DNA of 64,000 bases from Pseudomonas parasichuanensis (lineage in GTDB: Bacteria > Pseudomonadota > Gammaproteobacteria > Pseudomonadales > Pseudomonadaceae), in assembly GCF_021601385.1 (NCBI RefSeq), contig NZ_BQHO01000018.1, positions 1 through 64,000 on the forward strand, written 5' to 3'. The notes below the pieces were generated by a model, which made no database searches, had not been told where the DNA came from, and saw only the letters and a program-made list of their open reading frames with translations. The position numbers and the translations under genes were made by a program. Shown here in pieces: positions 41,147 through 51,796 of the stretch; positions within the stretch are counted from its first letter, which is position 1; each line of letters starts with the position of its first letter.

Positions 41147-43912
41147 TTAGTGAGCTTCGTCCCAATTCGAGCCGACGCCCACTTCCACCAGCAGCGGCAC
41201 CTCCAGCTCGGCGGCACCGCTCATGTAGCCGCGAATTTCATCTTTGACCTGCTCCACCAGGTCCTCGCGCACTTCCAGCACCAGTTCATCGTGCACCTGC
41301 AGGATCACCCGCGCGTCCAGCCCGCTATCGCTCAGCCAGTTGTCCACTGCCACCATGGCGCGCTTGATGATGTCTGCCGCGGTGCCCTGCATCGGCGCGT
41401 TGATCGCAGTGCGTTCGGCGCCTTTACGCAGGGCCGGGTTCTTGGCGTTGATGTCCGGCAGGTACAGGCGGCGGCCAAACAAGGTTTCGACGAAGCCCTG
41501 CTCGGCGGCCTGGGCGCGGGTGCGCTCCATGTAGGCCAGCACGCCCGGGTAACGGGCAAAGTAGCGGTCGATGTAATCCTGGGACTGTTTGCGGTCGACG
41601 CCGATCTGCTTGGCCAGGCCGAATGCGCTCATGCCGTAGATCAGGCCGAAGTTGATCGCCTTGGCGCTGCGGCGCTGGTCGGTGGTGACCTCTTCCAGTG
41701 CCACGCCGAAGACTTCAGCGGCGGTGGCGCGGTGCACATCCAGGTCGTTGCGGAACGCGTGCAGCAAGCCTTCGTCCTTGGCCAGGTGGGCCATGATGCG
41801 CAGTTCGATCTGCGAATAGTCCGCCGCCAGCAGCTTGTAGCCGGGGCTTGCGACAAAGGCCTGGCGAATGCGCCGGCCTTCGGCGGTGCGCACCGGGATG
41901 TTCTGCAGGTTCGGGTCGCTGGACGACAGGCGCCCGGTAGCCGCGACCGCTTGCTGGTAAGAGGTATGAACACGCCCGGTGCGCGGGTTGATCTGCCCCG
42001 GCAGCTTGTCGGTGTAGGTGCTCTTGAGCTTGCTCAGGCTGCGGTACTGCATCAGCACCTTGGGCAGCGGGTAGCCTTGCTCGGCCAGGTCGTCGAGCAC
42101 CGCTTCGGCAGTGGAGGGCTGGCCCTTGGCGGTCTTGCTCAGTACCGGCATGCCCAGCTTGTCGTAGAGGATCACCCCCAGCTGCTTGGGCGAGCCGAGG
42201 TTGAATTCCTCGCCGGCCAGCTCGAACGCCTCGCGCTCCAGCTCGACCATCTTCGTCCCCAGCTCGCCGCTCTGTACCCCCAGCAGCGCGGCATCGACCA
42301 ACGCCCCCTGGCGTTCGATCTTCGCCAGCACCGGCACCAGCGGCATCTCGATGTCCATCAGCACCGGCAGCACGCTCGGCGTTTCGGCCAGCCGCGCCTG
42401 CAGCGCATGGTGCAGGCGCAGGGTAATGTCGGCGTCCTCGGCGGCGTAGGGGCCGGCCTTCTCCAGCGGGATCTGGTTGAAGGTCAGCTGCTTGGCGCCC
42501 TTGCCGGCGATATCCTCGAAGCTGATGGTGGTGTGGTCCAGGTACTTCTGCGCCAGGCTATCCATATCGTGACGGCTGGCGGTGGAATTGAGCACGTAGG
42601 ACTCGAGCATGGTGTCGTAGGCCACGCCGCGCATCTGGATGGCCGGGCTGCCGTTGGCCAGGATGTTGATGTCGTACTTGGCGTTCTGGCCGACCTTGCC
42701 TTTGGCCGGGTCCTCCAGCAGCGGCTTGAGCGCCAGCAGCACCGCCTCGCGGTCCAACTGGGCAGGCGCGCCTTCATAGTCGTGGGTCAAGGGCACGTAG
42801 GCGGCCACATTGGGCTCGACGGCGAACGACAGGCCAACCAGTTGCGCTTTCTGGGCATCCAGGCCGGTGGTCTCGGTGTCGAAGGCGAACAGTGGGGCCT
42901 GGCGCAGCTTCTCCAGCCAGGCGTCGAAACGCGCCTGGTCGAGGATGGTTTCGTACTGCGGCTGGACCTTGACGGCGGGAGCCTCGACAACACTGGCAGT
43001 GCCAGTGGCGGCGCCCTTGGGCGCCGCCTGGGCGGCATCACGCTGCACTTCGGCAACCCAGCTCTTGAACTCCATCTCGGTGTACAAGGCCAGCAGCGCT
43101 TCGCGGTCCGGCTCGCCGCAGACCAGGGCGTCTACCTCGACATCCAGTTCCACATCGCACTTGATGGTGGCCAGCTCGTAGGAAAGGAAAGCCGCGTCGC
43201 GGTGTTCCTCAAGCTTGGCGGCCAGGGTCTTGGCCCCGCGAATGGCCAGGCCCGCGACCTTGTCGAGGTTCTGATACACATCGCTCAGCCCGCCACCGAT
43301 ACCGGTCAGCAGGCCCACGGCGGTCTTTTCGCCAACACCCGGTACGCCGGGGATGTTGTCGACCTTGTCGCCCATCAGGGCGAGGAAGTCGATGATGTGT
43401 TCGGGACCGACGCCAAACTTCTCGTGCACGCCAGCTACGTCCAGCACGCTACCGGTCATGGTGTTGACCAGCGTAACGTGGCCGTCCACCAGTTGGGCCA
43501 TGTCCTTGTCGCCGGTCGAGATGATCACCGGTCGGCCAGCGGCCGCGCTGCTGCGGGCCAGGGTGCCGATCACGTCATCGGCCTCCACCCCCTCGACGCA
43601 CAGCAGCGGGTAGCCCAGGGCACGCACGCTGGCGTGCAGCGGCTCGACCTGCAACCGCAGGTCGTCGGGCATGCTCGGGCGGTTGGCCTTGTATTCGGCG
43701 AACATGGCATCGCGGAAGGTCCCGCCCTTGGCGTCGAACACCACCGCGAACAGGCTGTCCGGGTATTGCTTGCGCAGGCTCTTGAGCATGTTCAGCACGC
43801 CCTTGACCGCGCCGGTGGGCAGGCCTTTGGAAGTGGTCAACGGCGGCAGCGCATGGAAGGCACGGTAGAGGTAGGAGGAACCGTCCACCAGGACGAGGGG
43901 CGCTTGGCTCAT
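41147..43912 (-). CDS. polA: DNA polymerase I
   Basis: A 921-aa three-domain polymerase for Okazaki fragment processing and repair. The 5' nuclease domain (1 to about 290) starts [21 protein letters not shown] and includes DDVIGTLA. The 3'-5' exonuclease domain (about 340-500) has its metal Asp/Glu in [10 protein letters not shown], so proofreading should be intact. The polymerase domain has DYSQIELR (motif A), [10 protein letters not shown] (motif B) and [10 protein letters not shown] (motif C). The start ATG at 43912 gives [11 protein letters not shown]; the frame continues to 43972, but homologues start here. No clear ribosome site is visible. It is divergent from the DUF2782 gene. Confidence 0.96.
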   Translation of the reverse strand: MSQAPLVLVDGSSYLYRAFHALPPLTTSKGLPTGAVKGVLNMLKSLRKQYPDSLFAVVFDAKGGTFRDAMFAEYKANRPSMPDDLRLQVEPLHASVRALGYPLLCVEGVEADDVIGTLARSSAAAGRPVIISTGDKDMAQLVDGHVTLVNTMTGSVLDVAGVHEKFGVGPEHIIDFLALMGDKVDNIPGVPGVGEKTAVGLLTGIGGGLSDVYQNLDKVAGLAIRGAKTLAAKLEEHRDAAFLSYELATIKCDVELDVEVDALVCGEPDREALLALYTEMEFKSWVAEVQRDAAQAAPKGAATGTASVVEAPAVKVQPQYETILDQARFDAWLEKLRQAPLFAFDTETTGLDAQKAQLVGLSFAVEPNVAAYVPLTHDYEGAPAQLDREAVLLALKPLLEDPAKGKVGQNAKYDINILANGSPAIQMRGVAYDTMLESYVLNSTASRHDMDSLAQKYLDHTTISFEDIAGKGAKQLTFNQIPLEKAGPYAAEDADITLRLHHALQARLAETPSVLPVLMDIEMPLVPVLAKIERQGALVDAALLGVQSGELGTKMVELEREAFELAGEEFNLGSPKQLGVILYDKLGMPVLSKTAKGQPSTAEAVLDDLAEQGYPLPKVLMQYRSLSKLKSTYTDKLPGQINPRTGRVHTSYQQAVAATGRLSSSDPNLQNIPVRTAEGRRIRQAFVASPGYKLLAADYSQIELRIMAHLAKDEGLLHAFRNDLDVHRATAAEVFGVALEEVTTDQRRSAKAINFGLIYGMSAFGLAKQIGVDRKQSQDYIDRYFARYPGVLAYMERTRAQAAEQGFVETLFGRRLYLPDINAKNPALRKGAERTAINAPMQGTAADIIKRAMVAVDNWLSDSGLDARVILQVHDELVLEVREDLVEQVKDEIRGYMSGAAELEVPLLVEVGVGSNWDEAH

Positions 43913-43987
43913 GAGGAGAATCAACCTTTTCGACGGGTCCGGCGCTAGAATAGCCAGAATCATTGACGACAAAGGGACTAGGTTATC

Positions 43988-44275
43988 ATGCGTACATTGA
44001 ATCGCCTGTTAGTGCTCGGCCTGTTGGCAACCATGCCAGTCGTCACCCTGGCGGCGGACGACGCCCCATCGGCAGATCCCGATGTGACCATTCGCACGGA
44101 AGGCGACAAAACCATCCAGGAATACCGGCAAAACGGATTCCTGTATGCGATCAAGATCACGCCGAAAAACGGCAAGCCTTATTTCCTGGTACGCGCGGAT
44201 GGCACCGATGCCAACTTCATTCGTTCCGACCAGCCGGACATGCTGATCCCGGCGTGGAAGATCTTCGAGTGGTAA
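43988..44275 (+). CDS. DUF2782 small exported protein
   Basis: A 95-aa protein with a signal peptide ([22 protein letters not shown]). The mature part contains [37 protein letters not shown] and ends [11 protein letters not shown], the pattern of DUF2782. Family members are short periplasmic proteins of unknown role. The ATG at 43988 has AAAGGGA upstream. It lies 72 bases before thrB on the same strand and is divergent from polA; this order is conserved in Pseudomonas as far as I recall. Confidence 0.85.
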   Translation: MRTLNRLLVLGLLATMPVVTLAADDAPSADPDVTIRTEGDKTIQEYRQNGFLYAIKITPKNGKPYFLVRADGTDANFIRSDQPDMLIPAWKIFEW

Positions 44276-44347
44276 GCCAGTAACGCGTATCGTTCTTATC
44301 AACCAGGCACTTCCCGGCGGAAGTGCCCGCATGGGCAATTTTTCAAC

Positions 44348-45298
44348 ATGTCAGTTTTCACCCCTGTGACCCGGCCTGAGCTGGAAACCTTTCTGGCGCC
44401 CTACGAGCTGGGCCGTCTGCTCGACTTCCAGGGCATTGCCGCCGGCACCGAGAACAGCAATTTCTTCGTCAGCCTGGAACAAGGGGAATACGTGCTGACA
44501 CTGGTCGAGCGTGGGCCGGTGGAAGACATGCCGTTCTTCATCGAACTGCTCGATGTGCTGCACGATGCCGACATGCCCGTGCCCTACGCCGTGCGCGATC
44601 GCGACGGCAATGGCCTGCGCGAACTGTGCGGCAAACCGGCACTGCTGCAGCCGCGGCTGTCGGGCAAGCACGTGAAAGCGCCGAACAACCAGCACTGCGC
44701 CCAGGTGGGCGAATTGCTCGCGCATATCCACCTGGCGACCCGCGAGCACATCATCGAGCGCCGCACCGACCGTGGCCTGGACTGGATGCTGGCGTCCGGC
44801 GCCGAGCTGCTGCCGGGCTTGAGCCCCGAGCAAGCCCAGCTGCTGCAACCGGCACTGGACGAGATCACCGCGCACAAGGCGCAGATCCTCGCCTTGCCCA
44901 AGGCCAACCTGCACGCCGACCTGTTCCGCGACAACGTGATGTTCGAAGGCACCCACCTGACCGGGGTGATCGACTTCTACAACGCCTGCTCCGGGCCGAT
45001 GCTGTATGACATCGCCATCACCGTGAACGACTGGTGCCTGGACGAACACAGCGGCCTCGACCTGCCACGCGCCCAGGCGCTGCTGGGCGCCTATGCGGCG
45101 CTGCGGCCGTTCACCGCAGCCGAAGCCGAACTGTGGCCGCAGATGCTGCGCCTGGCGTGCGTGCGCTTCTGGCTATCGCGGCTGATTGCCGCGCAGGCGT
45201 TTGCCGGGATGGACGTGATGATCCATGACCCACGCGAGTTCGAGGTGAGGTTGGCGCAGCGTCAGCAGGTGGCGTTGAAGCTCCCGTTCGCCTTGTAA
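44348..45298 (+). CDS. thrB: Homoserine kinase (ThrB, type II)
   Basis: A 316-aa kinase of the APH/choline-kinase-like fold, distinct from the GHMP-type ThrB of E. coli. The N-lobe holds TENSNFFV, and the catalytic Brenner motif is ANLHADLFRDNVMFEG, followed by the metal site VIDFYNACSGP. It phosphorylates homoserine to O-phosphohomoserine for threonine synthesis. In Pseudomonas this is the enzyme at the polA-znu locus. The ATG at 44348 lacks an evident ribosome site (GGCAATTTTTCAAC precedes). A REP pair follows directly. Confidence 0.92.
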   Translation: MSVFTPVTRPELETFLAPYELGRLLDFQGIAAGTENSNFFVSLEQGEYVLTLVERGPVEDMPFFIELLDVLHDADMPVPYAVRDRDGNGLRELCGKPALLQPRLSGKHVKAPNNQHCAQVGELLAHIHLATREHIIERRTDRGLDWMLASGAELLPGLSPEQAQLLQPALDEITAHKAQILALPKANLHADLFRDNVMFEGTHLTGVIDFYNACSGPMLYDIAITVNDWCLDEHSGLDLPRAQALLGAYAALRPFTAAEAELWPQMLRLACVRFWLSRLIAAQAFAGMDVMIHDPREFEVRLAQRQQVALKLPFAL

Positions 45299-45311
45299 AT
45301 CGCGTCTGCTT

Positions 45312-45376
45312 CTTCGCGGGTAAACCCGCTCCCACAGGGAAATAGATATCTTGTGGGAGCGGGTTCACCCGCGAAG
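45312..45376. repeat. REP pair between thrB and znuA
   Basis: Arms CTTCGCGGGTAAACCCGCTCCCACA (45312-45336) and TGTGGGAGCGGGTTCACCCGCGAAG (45352-45376), reverse complements with one mismatch and a 15-base AT-rich loop. It stands between two convergent genes and starts 14 bases after the thrB stop. Confidence 0.85.
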
Positions 45377-45391
45377 AGGCCGGTCCAGTCG

Positions 45392-46300
45392 TTAGAGCTG
45401 CTCCAGACAGCCCGCCAGATCACCACCCAGCTTCTCCAGCAAGCGCTCATACCCCTTGGCATCCACTGGATCAAAGCCGCCCAAGGCATCCAGCTCCGCC
45501 AGCCGCACCGGCAACCCCGCCGTCAACGTCTCGGCCAGGCGCGGGCGCAGCGGCGGCTCGCTGAACACACAAGTCTTGCCCACTTCCTGCAGGCGCTTGC
45601 GCATCGCGGCGACATGCTGCGCGCCCGGCTGCACTTCGGCCGCCACGCTGAACACCCCGGTGTGCTTGAGGCCATAGTTGGCCTCGAAGTAGTCGAACGC
45701 TTCATGGAACACGAAATACGGCTTGCCGGCGATCCCGGCCACGCGCTGCTTGATGCGCAGGTCCAGGGCATCCAGGCGTTCGACGAACGCGTTCAGGTTG
45801 CTCTGGTAACGGGCCGCATTGGCCGGGTCTGCCGCCGCCAGGTCGCCGGCCATCTTCGTCGCGATCACCCGTGCGTTGACCGACGACAGCCACAGGTGCG
45901 CGTCGAGGCTGCCCGGGCGGTGGTCATGGTCGTGATCGTCGTGGTCGTCTTCATCGTGGGAGTGGCTGTCCTCGCCGAAATGGCGCAGCTGCATGCCAGC
46001 CAGCGACTGCACGGCCACGGTCGGTTTGCCACGGCTGCCCAGCACGCGGGGCAGGAAGTTCTCCATGTCCGGGCCGATCCAGTACAAAAGGTCGGCATCG
46101 CCCACCTTGCGCACATCGGAAGGGCGCAGCGCGTAGTGGTGCGGGGAGGCTCCCGGCGGCAGCAACACATCCGGGCTGCCAACACCGTCCTGCACCGCAG
46201 CGGCAATCTGTTGCAGGGGCTTGATGCTGGTCAGCACGCGCACGTCGGCCTGGGCCGAACAGGCGATGAAAGCGACAAACAGGGCAAGGAATCGGGACAC
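45392..46300 (-). CDS. znuA: Zinc ABC transporter periplasmic binding protein ZnuA
   Basis: A 302-aa metal-binding protein of cluster A-I. The signal peptide is about 21 residues (SRFLALFVAFIACSAQA). Zinc ligands lie at GASPHHYALRPSD and in the C-terminal half around FHEAFDYFEANYG. A His/Asp-rich loop (SHSHDEDDHDDHDHDH) marks it as zinc-type. I chose GTG at 46300: the alternative ATG at 46348 would add a poor N-terminal extension and overlap the Zur operator. It is divergent from zur-znuC-znuB and probably repressed by Zur when zinc is plentiful. Confidence 0.92.
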   Translation of the reverse strand: MSRFLALFVAFIACSAQADVRVLTSIKPLQQIAAAVQDGVGSPDVLLPPGASPHHYALRPSDVRKVGDADLLYWIGPDMENFLPRVLGSRGKPTVAVQSLAGMQLRHFGEDSHSHDEDDHDDHDHDHRPGSLDAHLWLSSVNARVIATKMAGDLAAADPANAARYQSNLNAFVERLDALDLRIKQRVAGIAGKPYFVFHEAFDYFEANYGLKHTGVFSVAAEVQPGAQHVAAMRKRLQEVGKTCVFSEPPLRPRLAETLTAGLPVRLAELDALGGFDPVDAKGYERLLEKLGGDLAGCLEQL

Positions 46301-46327
46301 GGTGGCTACTCGGCTCGTCAGAAACAG

Positions 46328-46340
46328 GTAACATAATAAC
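46328..46340. promoter_or_regulatory. Candidate Zur operator between znuA and zur
   Basis: GTAACATAATAAC, an AT-rich imperfect palindrome of the general Zur-box type (GTTAnnnnnTAAC). It lies 28 bases from the znuA start and 27 bases from the zur start in the 66-base divergent gap, so one site could control both operons. Inferred from position and pattern. Confidence 0.55.
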
Positions 46341-46366
46341 GTCTCCATCCTGAACCGTCGCTGCCC

Positions 46367-46852
46367 ATGTCCATCACGCCGCTGGCCCACCGCCCCCACG
46401 ATCACTCCCACTGCGTGCACAGCGCACTGGCCGAGGCCGACACGTTGTGCACCCGTCAGGGCCTGCGCCTGACCGCCTTGCGCCGCCGCGTGCTGGAGCT
46501 GGTGTGGCAGAGCCACAAGCCACTGGGTGCCTACGACATCCTCGCCGTGCTCAGCGAGCAGGATGGCCGCCGTGCGGCGCCGCCAACCGTGTACCGCGCC
46601 CTCGACTTCCTGCTCGACAACGGCCTGGTGCACCGCATCGCCTCGCTCAACGCCTTCATCGGCTGCAGCCACCCCGAGCATGCGCACCAGGGCCAGTTCC
46701 TGATCTGCCGCGAGTGCCACGTGGCCATTGAGCTTGAGCAGGACAGCATCAGCGACGCGATCATCGCCAGCGCCAAGGGCGTGGGCTTCAGTGTCGAAAC
46801 CCAGACCGTGGAAATCGTCGGCCTGTGCGCCAACTGCCGGGGCGCGGCATGA
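46367..46852 (+). CDS. zur: Zinc uptake regulator Zur (Fur family)
   Basis: A 161-aa Fur-family repressor. The winged helix domain (about 20-90) contains [19 protein letters not shown] and [11 protein letters not shown]. The dimer domain has [33 protein letters not shown] (structural zinc Cys) and a terminal CANC. The N terminus is His-rich ([11 protein letters not shown]). With zinc bound it should repress znuA and its own operon. The stop overlaps the znuC start (ATGA), so regulator and transporter are translated together. Confidence 0.93.
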   Translation: MSITPLAHRPHDHSHCVHSALAEADTLCTRQGLRLTALRRRVLELVWQSHKPLGAYDILAVLSEQDGRRAAPPTVYRALDFLLDNGLVHRIASLNAFIGCSHPEHAHQGQFLICRECHVAIELEQDSISDAIIASAKGVGFSVETQTVEIVGLCANCRGAA

Positions 46853-47622
46853 GCGACGCCCTGATCCGCCTCGAGCAGGTCGGCGTCAGCTTCGGTGGCG
46901 AAGCGGTGCTCGACAGCATCGACCTGGCGGTGGCACCCAAGCAGATCGTCACCCTGATCGGCCCCAACGGTGCCGGCAAGACCACCCTGGTGCGCGCCGT
47001 GCTGGGGCTGCTCAAGCCGCACCGCGGCACCGTGTGGCGCAAGCCCAAGCTGCGCATCGGCTACATGCCGCAGAAAATCCAGGTAGACCCGACACTGCCC
47101 CTGTCGGTACTGCGTTTCCTGCGCCTGGTGCCCGGGGTAGACCGCGCGGCAGCCTTGTCGGCGTTGCAGGAAGTCGGCGCCGAACAGGTGATCGACAACC
47201 CGATCCAGACCATCTCCGGCGGCGAGATGCAGCGCGTGCTGCTGGCCCGCGCCCTGCTGCGCGAGCCCGAGCTGCTGGTGCTGGACGAGCCGGTGCAGGG
47301 TGTCGACGTGGTCGGCCAGACCGAGCTGTACAACCTCATCACCCGCCTGCGCGATCGCCATGGCTGCGGCGTGCTGATGGTCAGCCACGACCTGCACCTG
47401 GTGATGAGCACCACCGACCAGGTGGTTTGCCTCAACCGCCACGTCTGCTGCTCGGGCCACCCGGAGCAGGTCAGCGGCGACCCGGCCTTCGTCGAGCTGT
47501 TCGGCCAGAACGCCAAGAGCCTGGCCGTCTACCACCACCATCACGATCACAGCCACGACCTGCATGGCGCAGTGATCGCCCCTGGCGCCCATGTTCACGG
47601 AGAGCACTGCAAGCATGGCTGA
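46849..47622 (+). CDS. znuC: Zinc ABC transporter ATP-binding protein ZnuC
   Basis: A 257-aa ATPase. Walker A is GPNGAGKT, the signature [16 protein letters not shown], and Walker [14 protein letters not shown]. The C-terminal tail is strikingly His-rich ([13 protein letters not shown] and [10 protein letters not shown]), a feature of ZnuC proteins that may sense or buffer zinc. The start is the ATG at 46849, overlapping the zur stop. The 3' end overlaps the znuB start by 8 bases. It powers zinc import with ZnuB and ZnuA. Confidence 0.94.
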   Translation: MSDALIRLEQVGVSFGGEAVLDSIDLAVAPKQIVTLIGPNGAGKTTLVRAVLGLLKPHRGTVWRKPKLRIGYMPQKIQVDPTLPLSVLRFLRLVPGVDRAAALSALQEVGAEQVIDNPIQTISGGEMQRVLLARALLREPELLVLDEPVQGVDVVGQTELYNLITRLRDRHGCGVLMVSHDLHLVMSTTDQVVCLNRHVCCSGHPEQVSGDPAFVELFGQNAKSLAVYHHHHDHSHDLHGAVIAPGAHVHGEHCKHG

Positions 47623-48397
47623 TTTTCTTCTGTATGCCTTGCTTGCCGGCCTGTCGCTGGCGCTGGTGGCTGGCCCGCTCGGCTCGTTCGTGGTGTGGCG
47701 GCGCATGGCCTATTTCGGCGACACCCTGTCCCATGCCGCGCTGCTTGGCGTGGCGCTGGGCCTGGCCCTGGATGTCAGCCCGGCGCTGGCAGTGACGGTC
47801 GGCTGCCTGCTGCTGGCGATCCTGCTGGTGACCCTGCAACAGCGCCAGCCGCTGGCGTCCGACACCCTGCTCGGCATCCTCGCCCCCAGCACCCTGTCGC
47901 TGGGCCTGGTGGCCCTGAGCTTCATGCACGACGTGCGGATCGACCTGATGGCCTACCTGTTCGGTGACCTGCTGGCGATCAGCACCACCGACCTGGCCTG
48001 GATCCTCGGCGGCAGTGCGTTGGTGCTGGTGCTGCTGGCGATGTTCTGGCGCCCCTTGCTGGCCGTCACCGTGCACGAGGAGCTGGCGATGGTCGAGGGG
48101 CTGCCCGTGGCGGGCCTGCGCCTGGCGTTGATGCTGCTGATCGCCGTGGTGATCGCGGTAGCGATGAAGATCGTCGGCGTGCTGTTGATCACCTCGTTGC
48201 TGATCATCCCCGCAGCTGCGGCGCAGCGTCACGCCCGCTCGCCGGAGCAGATGGCCCTGGGCGCCAGCCTGCTGGGGGTCACGGCGGTATGCGGGGGGCT
48301 GGCCATGTCCTGGTTCAAGGACACCCCCGCCGGGCCATCGATCGTGGTCTGCGCGGCGGTGCTATTCTTGCTGAGCCTGGCGTTGCCAAAGCGCTGA
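47615..48397 (+). CDS. znuB: Zinc ABC transporter permease ZnuB
   Basis: A 260-aa permease with about eight helices, [31 protein letters not shown] at the start. It carries the [18 protein letters not shown] coupling segment of the ABC-3 metal permease family, and the terminal helices end [10 protein letters not shown]. The start at 47615 overlaps the znuC end by 8 bases; an upstream ATG at 47591 lies inside znuC and is unlikely. It is the last gene of the zur-znuC-znuB operon. Confidence 0.94.
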   Translation: MADFLLYALLAGLSLALVAGPLGSFVVWRRMAYFGDTLSHAALLGVALGLALDVSPALAVTVGCLLLAILLVTLQQRQPLASDTLLGILAPSTLSLGLVALSFMHDVRIDLMAYLFGDLLAISTTDLAWILGGSALVLVLLAMFWRPLLAVTVHEELAMVEGLPVAGLRLALMLLIAVVIAVAMKIVGVLLITSLLIIPAAAAQRHARSPEQMALGASLLGVTAVCGGLAMSWFKDTPAGPSIVVCAAVLFLLSLALPKR

Positions 48398-48525
48398 AAA
48401 ATCAGGCTGTGAACCAACGCAGCCTGCAACCTTTTCGCAGGTTCAAGGTCAATTAGACCTATTTTCGAGCGTGCGCACCTGGGTGTAGACTTGCTCGTTT
48501 TTTGCGCAAATAGAGAGTCGCAGGA

Positions 48526-49233
48526 ATGAAGCCGTTCGCCTCACGTTATCTGCTTGTTGCCGCGTTTTCCCTGTTCCTGACGGCCTGCGCCAGCACGCCC
48601 GCCGAGCAGCCGGCCGCGCCTGCCCAACCGGATGCCTGGCAGCAGCTGGAGCAGAACATTGCCAGCAATGAGCTGGCCACCGCCGAAGATCAACTGGCCG
48701 CCCTGCAGGCCCAGGCACCCGACGATGCGCGCCTGGAGCCCCACCAGCGTCAGCTGGCCGAAGCCTATCTGCGCCGCAGCCAGATCGTCCTGCAGAAGGG
48801 CGATGTGAATGCCGCCGCCACCGCCCTGGCCCGCGCCCGTGCTCTCATGCCGCAAGCGCCGGCCGTGACCGGTGGCGACACCATGGCCCAGGCCCGCAAG
48901 GCCGAGCTGGAAAAAGCCGAGGCCGCACTCAAGGCTGCCGCGTCACAACCCAAGGCCCGGGTGATCGACCCGACCGCCCCGAGCACCGTCGTCGCCCTGA
49001 AAACCACCGACAGCCGCGCCCTGCGCCGCCAGCTCGATGACATCGCCGCCGACGTGGTGAACTTCCACTGCGACGTGGTGTTTCAGGTGCCGCGCACTCA
49101 GGATGCGCCGTGGCTCAAGACCTTGCTGCACAAACGCGTGCACAAGCTCGACAGTGACTTCGTGCTGAACCAGAAGCATGAGATCCAGCGTACGCTGCCG
49201 GCGCAGGTGGTTTTGGTCCCGCATCAGCAGTAA
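48526..49233 (+). CDS. Conserved lipoprotein
   Basis: A 235-aa lipoprotein: signal MKPFASRYLLVAAFSLFLTAC, lipobox LTAC (Cys21). The middle is helical and Ala/Gln-rich with a tetratricopeptide-like pair of helices (LEPHQRQLAEAYLRRSQIVLQKGDVNAAATALARARALMP). The C-terminal third (VVALKTTDSRALRRQLDDIAADVVNFHCDVVFQVP) has no family I know. A homologue sits at the same place between znu and katE/met genes in P. aeruginosa, from memory. The ATG at 48526 follows GAGTCGCAGGA. A REP pair follows the gene. Function unknown. Confidence 0.75.
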   Translation: MKPFASRYLLVAAFSLFLTACASTPAEQPAAPAQPDAWQQLEQNIASNELATAEDQLAALQAQAPDDARLEPHQRQLAEAYLRRSQIVLQKGDVNAAATALARARALMPQAPAVTGGDTMAQARKAELEKAEAALKAAASQPKARVIDPTAPSTVVALKTTDSRALRRQLDDIAADVVNFHCDVVFQVPRTQDAPWLKTLLHKRVHKLDSDFVLNQKHEIQRTLPAQVVLVPHQQ

Positions 49234-49256
49234 GCCTGAAGGGCTTGCACGACCAC

Positions 49257-49373
49257 TGTAGGAGCGGCCTTGTGCCGCGAAAGGGCCGCAGCGCGGCCCC
49301 AGCCATCTGTGCAGCAGCAAAGGTCCATGGGGCCGCTTCGCGGCCCTTTCGCGGCACAAGGCCGCTCCTACAG
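49257..49373. repeat. Long REP pair, TGTAGGAGCGGCC type
   Basis: Left arm CTGTAGGAGCGGCCTTGTGC...GGGCC (49257-49287) and right arm (49342-49373) are perfect reverse complements over about 31 bases. They have inner GGCCGC hairpins on both sides. It is almost the same sequence as the unit at 20305-20423. Confidence 0.88.
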
Positions 49374-49427
49374 GGTTCGTGCGAACCGTGTGGGTTTACC
49401 GGCGATGGGCTGCAAAGCAGCCCCATC

Positions 49428-51572
49428 CTAGGCCGGTACTGACTCGGCAGCCGTCTCCCGCCCCCACACCCTGTGCCCTTCAACAGCCTTGAAGAACTTC
49501 TCGAACACCTTCTGCTGATCCCCCAGCAACAACCCCGCATCCTCCTTCAGCCCCAATGTGTTCAACAGCGCCTTGCCGTCCATGGCCAACCCCATGGGCT
49601 TGAGGTGCTTGTAGGCTTCCAGCAGAAAATGCCTGGCCACGCCGCTGCCCTGCAGCGTCTCGAGCGACGCCTTGCCCGCCGGCACCCACACCCCGTCGAA
49701 CATCACCGACGGCATGCCCTCCATGGCAGCATCCACCGGCAACAGCTGGCCTTCAGCGGTCTTCACCGGCGCCGAAGTCGGCCCCAGCAACAGAGACCGG
49801 GCACTCTGCGCCTCCAGCGCCTTGACCACCTTGTCGACGCTCGCACCGTCCACGCCATTGGCCACCAGCACGGCGACCTTGCGCCCCTTGATACCGATGC
49901 TCCCCAGGTGATTCATCTGGCTCAAAGCCTTTGACTGCGCGGGCTTGCTGCCTTTTACCTTGACCGTCCCCGCCTTGGGCGCTGGCAGCCCGAGGTTGCC
50001 AGCCACCGCCGCCGCCAGTTTCAGGTCAATGTTGGCGAGTATGTCGTTCACCTCGCGCACCCGGATCGCTTCACGCTCAACCTTGCCCAGCTCGAAGCTG
50101 TAGGCCTTGACGATGTGTTGCTGCTCACTCGGGCTCATGCTCTGGAAGAACAGCCGCGCCTGGGAGAAGTGGTCAGCGAACGACGCGCTGCGCTGGCGGA
50201 TCTTGTTCGCGTCGATACGCTCCTGATAACTCTCGAAGCCACCGTCCTGTGCAGCGGGCGGGGTCTCCTTCGGCCAGCCACCATCGACGCTGTTCGGCTC
50301 GTAGGCGGCGCGGCCCTTGTCGAGGGTCATGCGGTGCATGGCATCGCGCTGGCTGCTGTGGTTGGGCGCAACTGGCCGGTTGATCGGGATTTCGTGGAAG
50401 TTCGGCCCACCGAGGCGGCTGATCTGTGTGTCGGTGTAGGAAAACAGCCGGCCCTGCAGCAACGGGTCGTTGCTGAAATCGATGCCCGGCACGATATGCC
50501 CGGGGCAAAAGGCTGCCTGCTCCACTTCGGCAAAGAAGTTGTCCGGGTTGCGGTCGAGCACCATCTTGCCCAGCGGGGTCACCGGCACCAGCTCCTCGGG
50601 GATCAACTTGGTCGGGTCGAGCAGGTCGAAATCGAACTTGTGCTCATCGGCCTCAGGGATGACCTGCACGCCCAACTCCCATTCCGGGTAGTGCCCGGTC
50701 TCGATGGCGTCCCACAGGTCACGCCGATGGTAATCGGCGTCCTTGCCGGCCAGCTTCTGCGCCTCGTCCCACAGCAACGAATGCACGCCCTGGCGCGGCT
50801 TCCAGTGAAACTTGACGAAGCTGGCCACGCCTTCGGCATTGACCAGGCGGAAGGTGTGCACGCCAAAGCCCTCCATCATCCGCAGGCTGCGCGGGATGGC
50901 GCGGTCGGACATGGCCCAGATGACCATGTGCGCCGACTCCGGCACCAGCGAGACGAAGTCCCAGAACGTGTCATGGGCCGAGCCGCCGGTGGGCATTTCG
51001 TTGTGCGGCTCGGGCTTCACCGCATGCACGAAATCGGGGAACTTGATCGCGTCCTGGATAAAGAACACCGGCATGTTGTTGCCGACCAGGTCGAAATTGC
51101 CTTCGTCGGTGTAGAACTTCACCGCAAAGCCGCGCACATCGCGCACGGTATCGCCCGAACCGCGCGGCCCCTGCACAGTGGAAAAGCGCACGAACACCGG
51201 GGTGATCTTCTCGGGGTCCTGCAGAAAGCCGGCCTTGGTCAGCTCGGCATGGCAGCCATAGCTTTGGAAGTAACCATGGGCGCCAGCGCCGCGAGCGTGG
51301 ACGATGCGTTCGGGGATGCGCTCATGGTCGAAGTGGGTGATCTTCTCGCGCATGATGAAGTCTTCGAGCAGCGACGGCCCACGCGCGCCAGCCTTGAGGC
51401 TGTTCTGGTTGTCGGCGACCTTGACGCCCTGGTTGGTGCGCAACGCCTGCCCCGTGGCATCGCTGCGGAACGCCTCAAGGCTCTGCAGCTTGGCATTGGT
51501 ATTGGCCCGATCGGGGGTATCGGTGCCCGCCACCTGGCTTTGCCGTGGCTCCGGTGCTTTCTTGCTGGCCAT
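49428..51572 (-). CDS. katE: Large-subunit catalase (HPII type)
   Basis: A 714-aa catalase of clade II. The N-terminal extension (about 80 residues) is typical. The distal His lies in [14 protein letters not shown] and the distal Asn in the [12 protein letters not shown] segment. The proximal heme Tyr is in RLFSYTDTQ (RxxxY). The C-terminal 150 residues form the flavodoxin/GATase-like domain ([26 protein letters not shown]). It removes hydrogen peroxide, usually in stationary phase. The ATG at 51572 follows GATGAGGAGAG. It is divergent from metNIQ; a perfect palindrome GCCCGTACGGGC lies at 51602-51613. Confidence 0.95.
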   Translation of the reverse strand: MASKKAPEPRQSQVAGTDTPDRANTNAKLQSLEAFRSDATGQALRTNQGVKVADNQNSLKAGARGPSLLEDFIMREKITHFDHERIPERIVHARGAGAHGYFQSYGCHAELTKAGFLQDPEKITPVFVRFSTVQGPRGSGDTVRDVRGFAVKFYTDEGNFDLVGNNMPVFFIQDAIKFPDFVHAVKPEPHNEMPTGGSAHDTFWDFVSLVPESAHMVIWAMSDRAIPRSLRMMEGFGVHTFRLVNAEGVASFVKFHWKPRQGVHSLLWDEAQKLAGKDADYHRRDLWDAIETGHYPEWELGVQVIPEADEHKFDFDLLDPTKLIPEELVPVTPLGKMVLDRNPDNFFAEVEQAAFCPGHIVPGIDFSNDPLLQGRLFSYTDTQISRLGGPNFHEIPINRPVAPNHSSQRDAMHRMTLDKGRAAYEPNSVDGGWPKETPPAAQDGGFESYQERIDANKIRQRSASFADHFSQARLFFQSMSPSEQQHIVKAYSFELGKVEREAIRVREVNDILANIDLKLAAAVAGNLGLPAPKAGTVKVKGSKPAQSKALSQMNHLGSIGIKGRKVAVLVANGVDGASVDKVVKALEAQSARSLLLGPTSAPVKTAEGQLLPVDAAMEGMPSVMFDGVWVPAGKASLETLQGSGVARHFLLEAYKHLKPMGLAMDGKALLNTLGLKEDAGLLLGDQQKVFEKFFKAVEGHRVWGRETAAESVPA

Positions 51573-51796
51573 GTTCGGCTCTCCTCATCAGTCATCAGGC
51601 TGCCCGTACGGGCTTGTTCAAGTAGTGACTGGGAGGCCTTGGCGAGCGTTCAATCAGGATTACCGGTTGTCGCGTTATGCCCAACGGATTGGACAGATCA
51701 CAAATAAATGCTAAGAACGCCTATGGGAAAAGGCTAAAATGCGCGACCCCAGCTAACCGCTGACTCAAATTTCATGCGCCCCACAAGGTTCGCTCA

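Noticed and set aside
41150-43948. A 932-aa open frame on the plus strand opposite polA
   Set aside because: It is an antisense shadow of high-GC codons; composition is His/Gln/Arg-rich and low complexity, it has no start context or domain, and polA is beyond doubt.
51573-51796. Possible SAM riboswitch before metN
   Set aside because: I could not fold the leader into any SAM-class structure by eye; only a short AT-rich -10-like TAAAAT near 51735 and the palindrome GCCCGTACGGGC nearer katE stand out.
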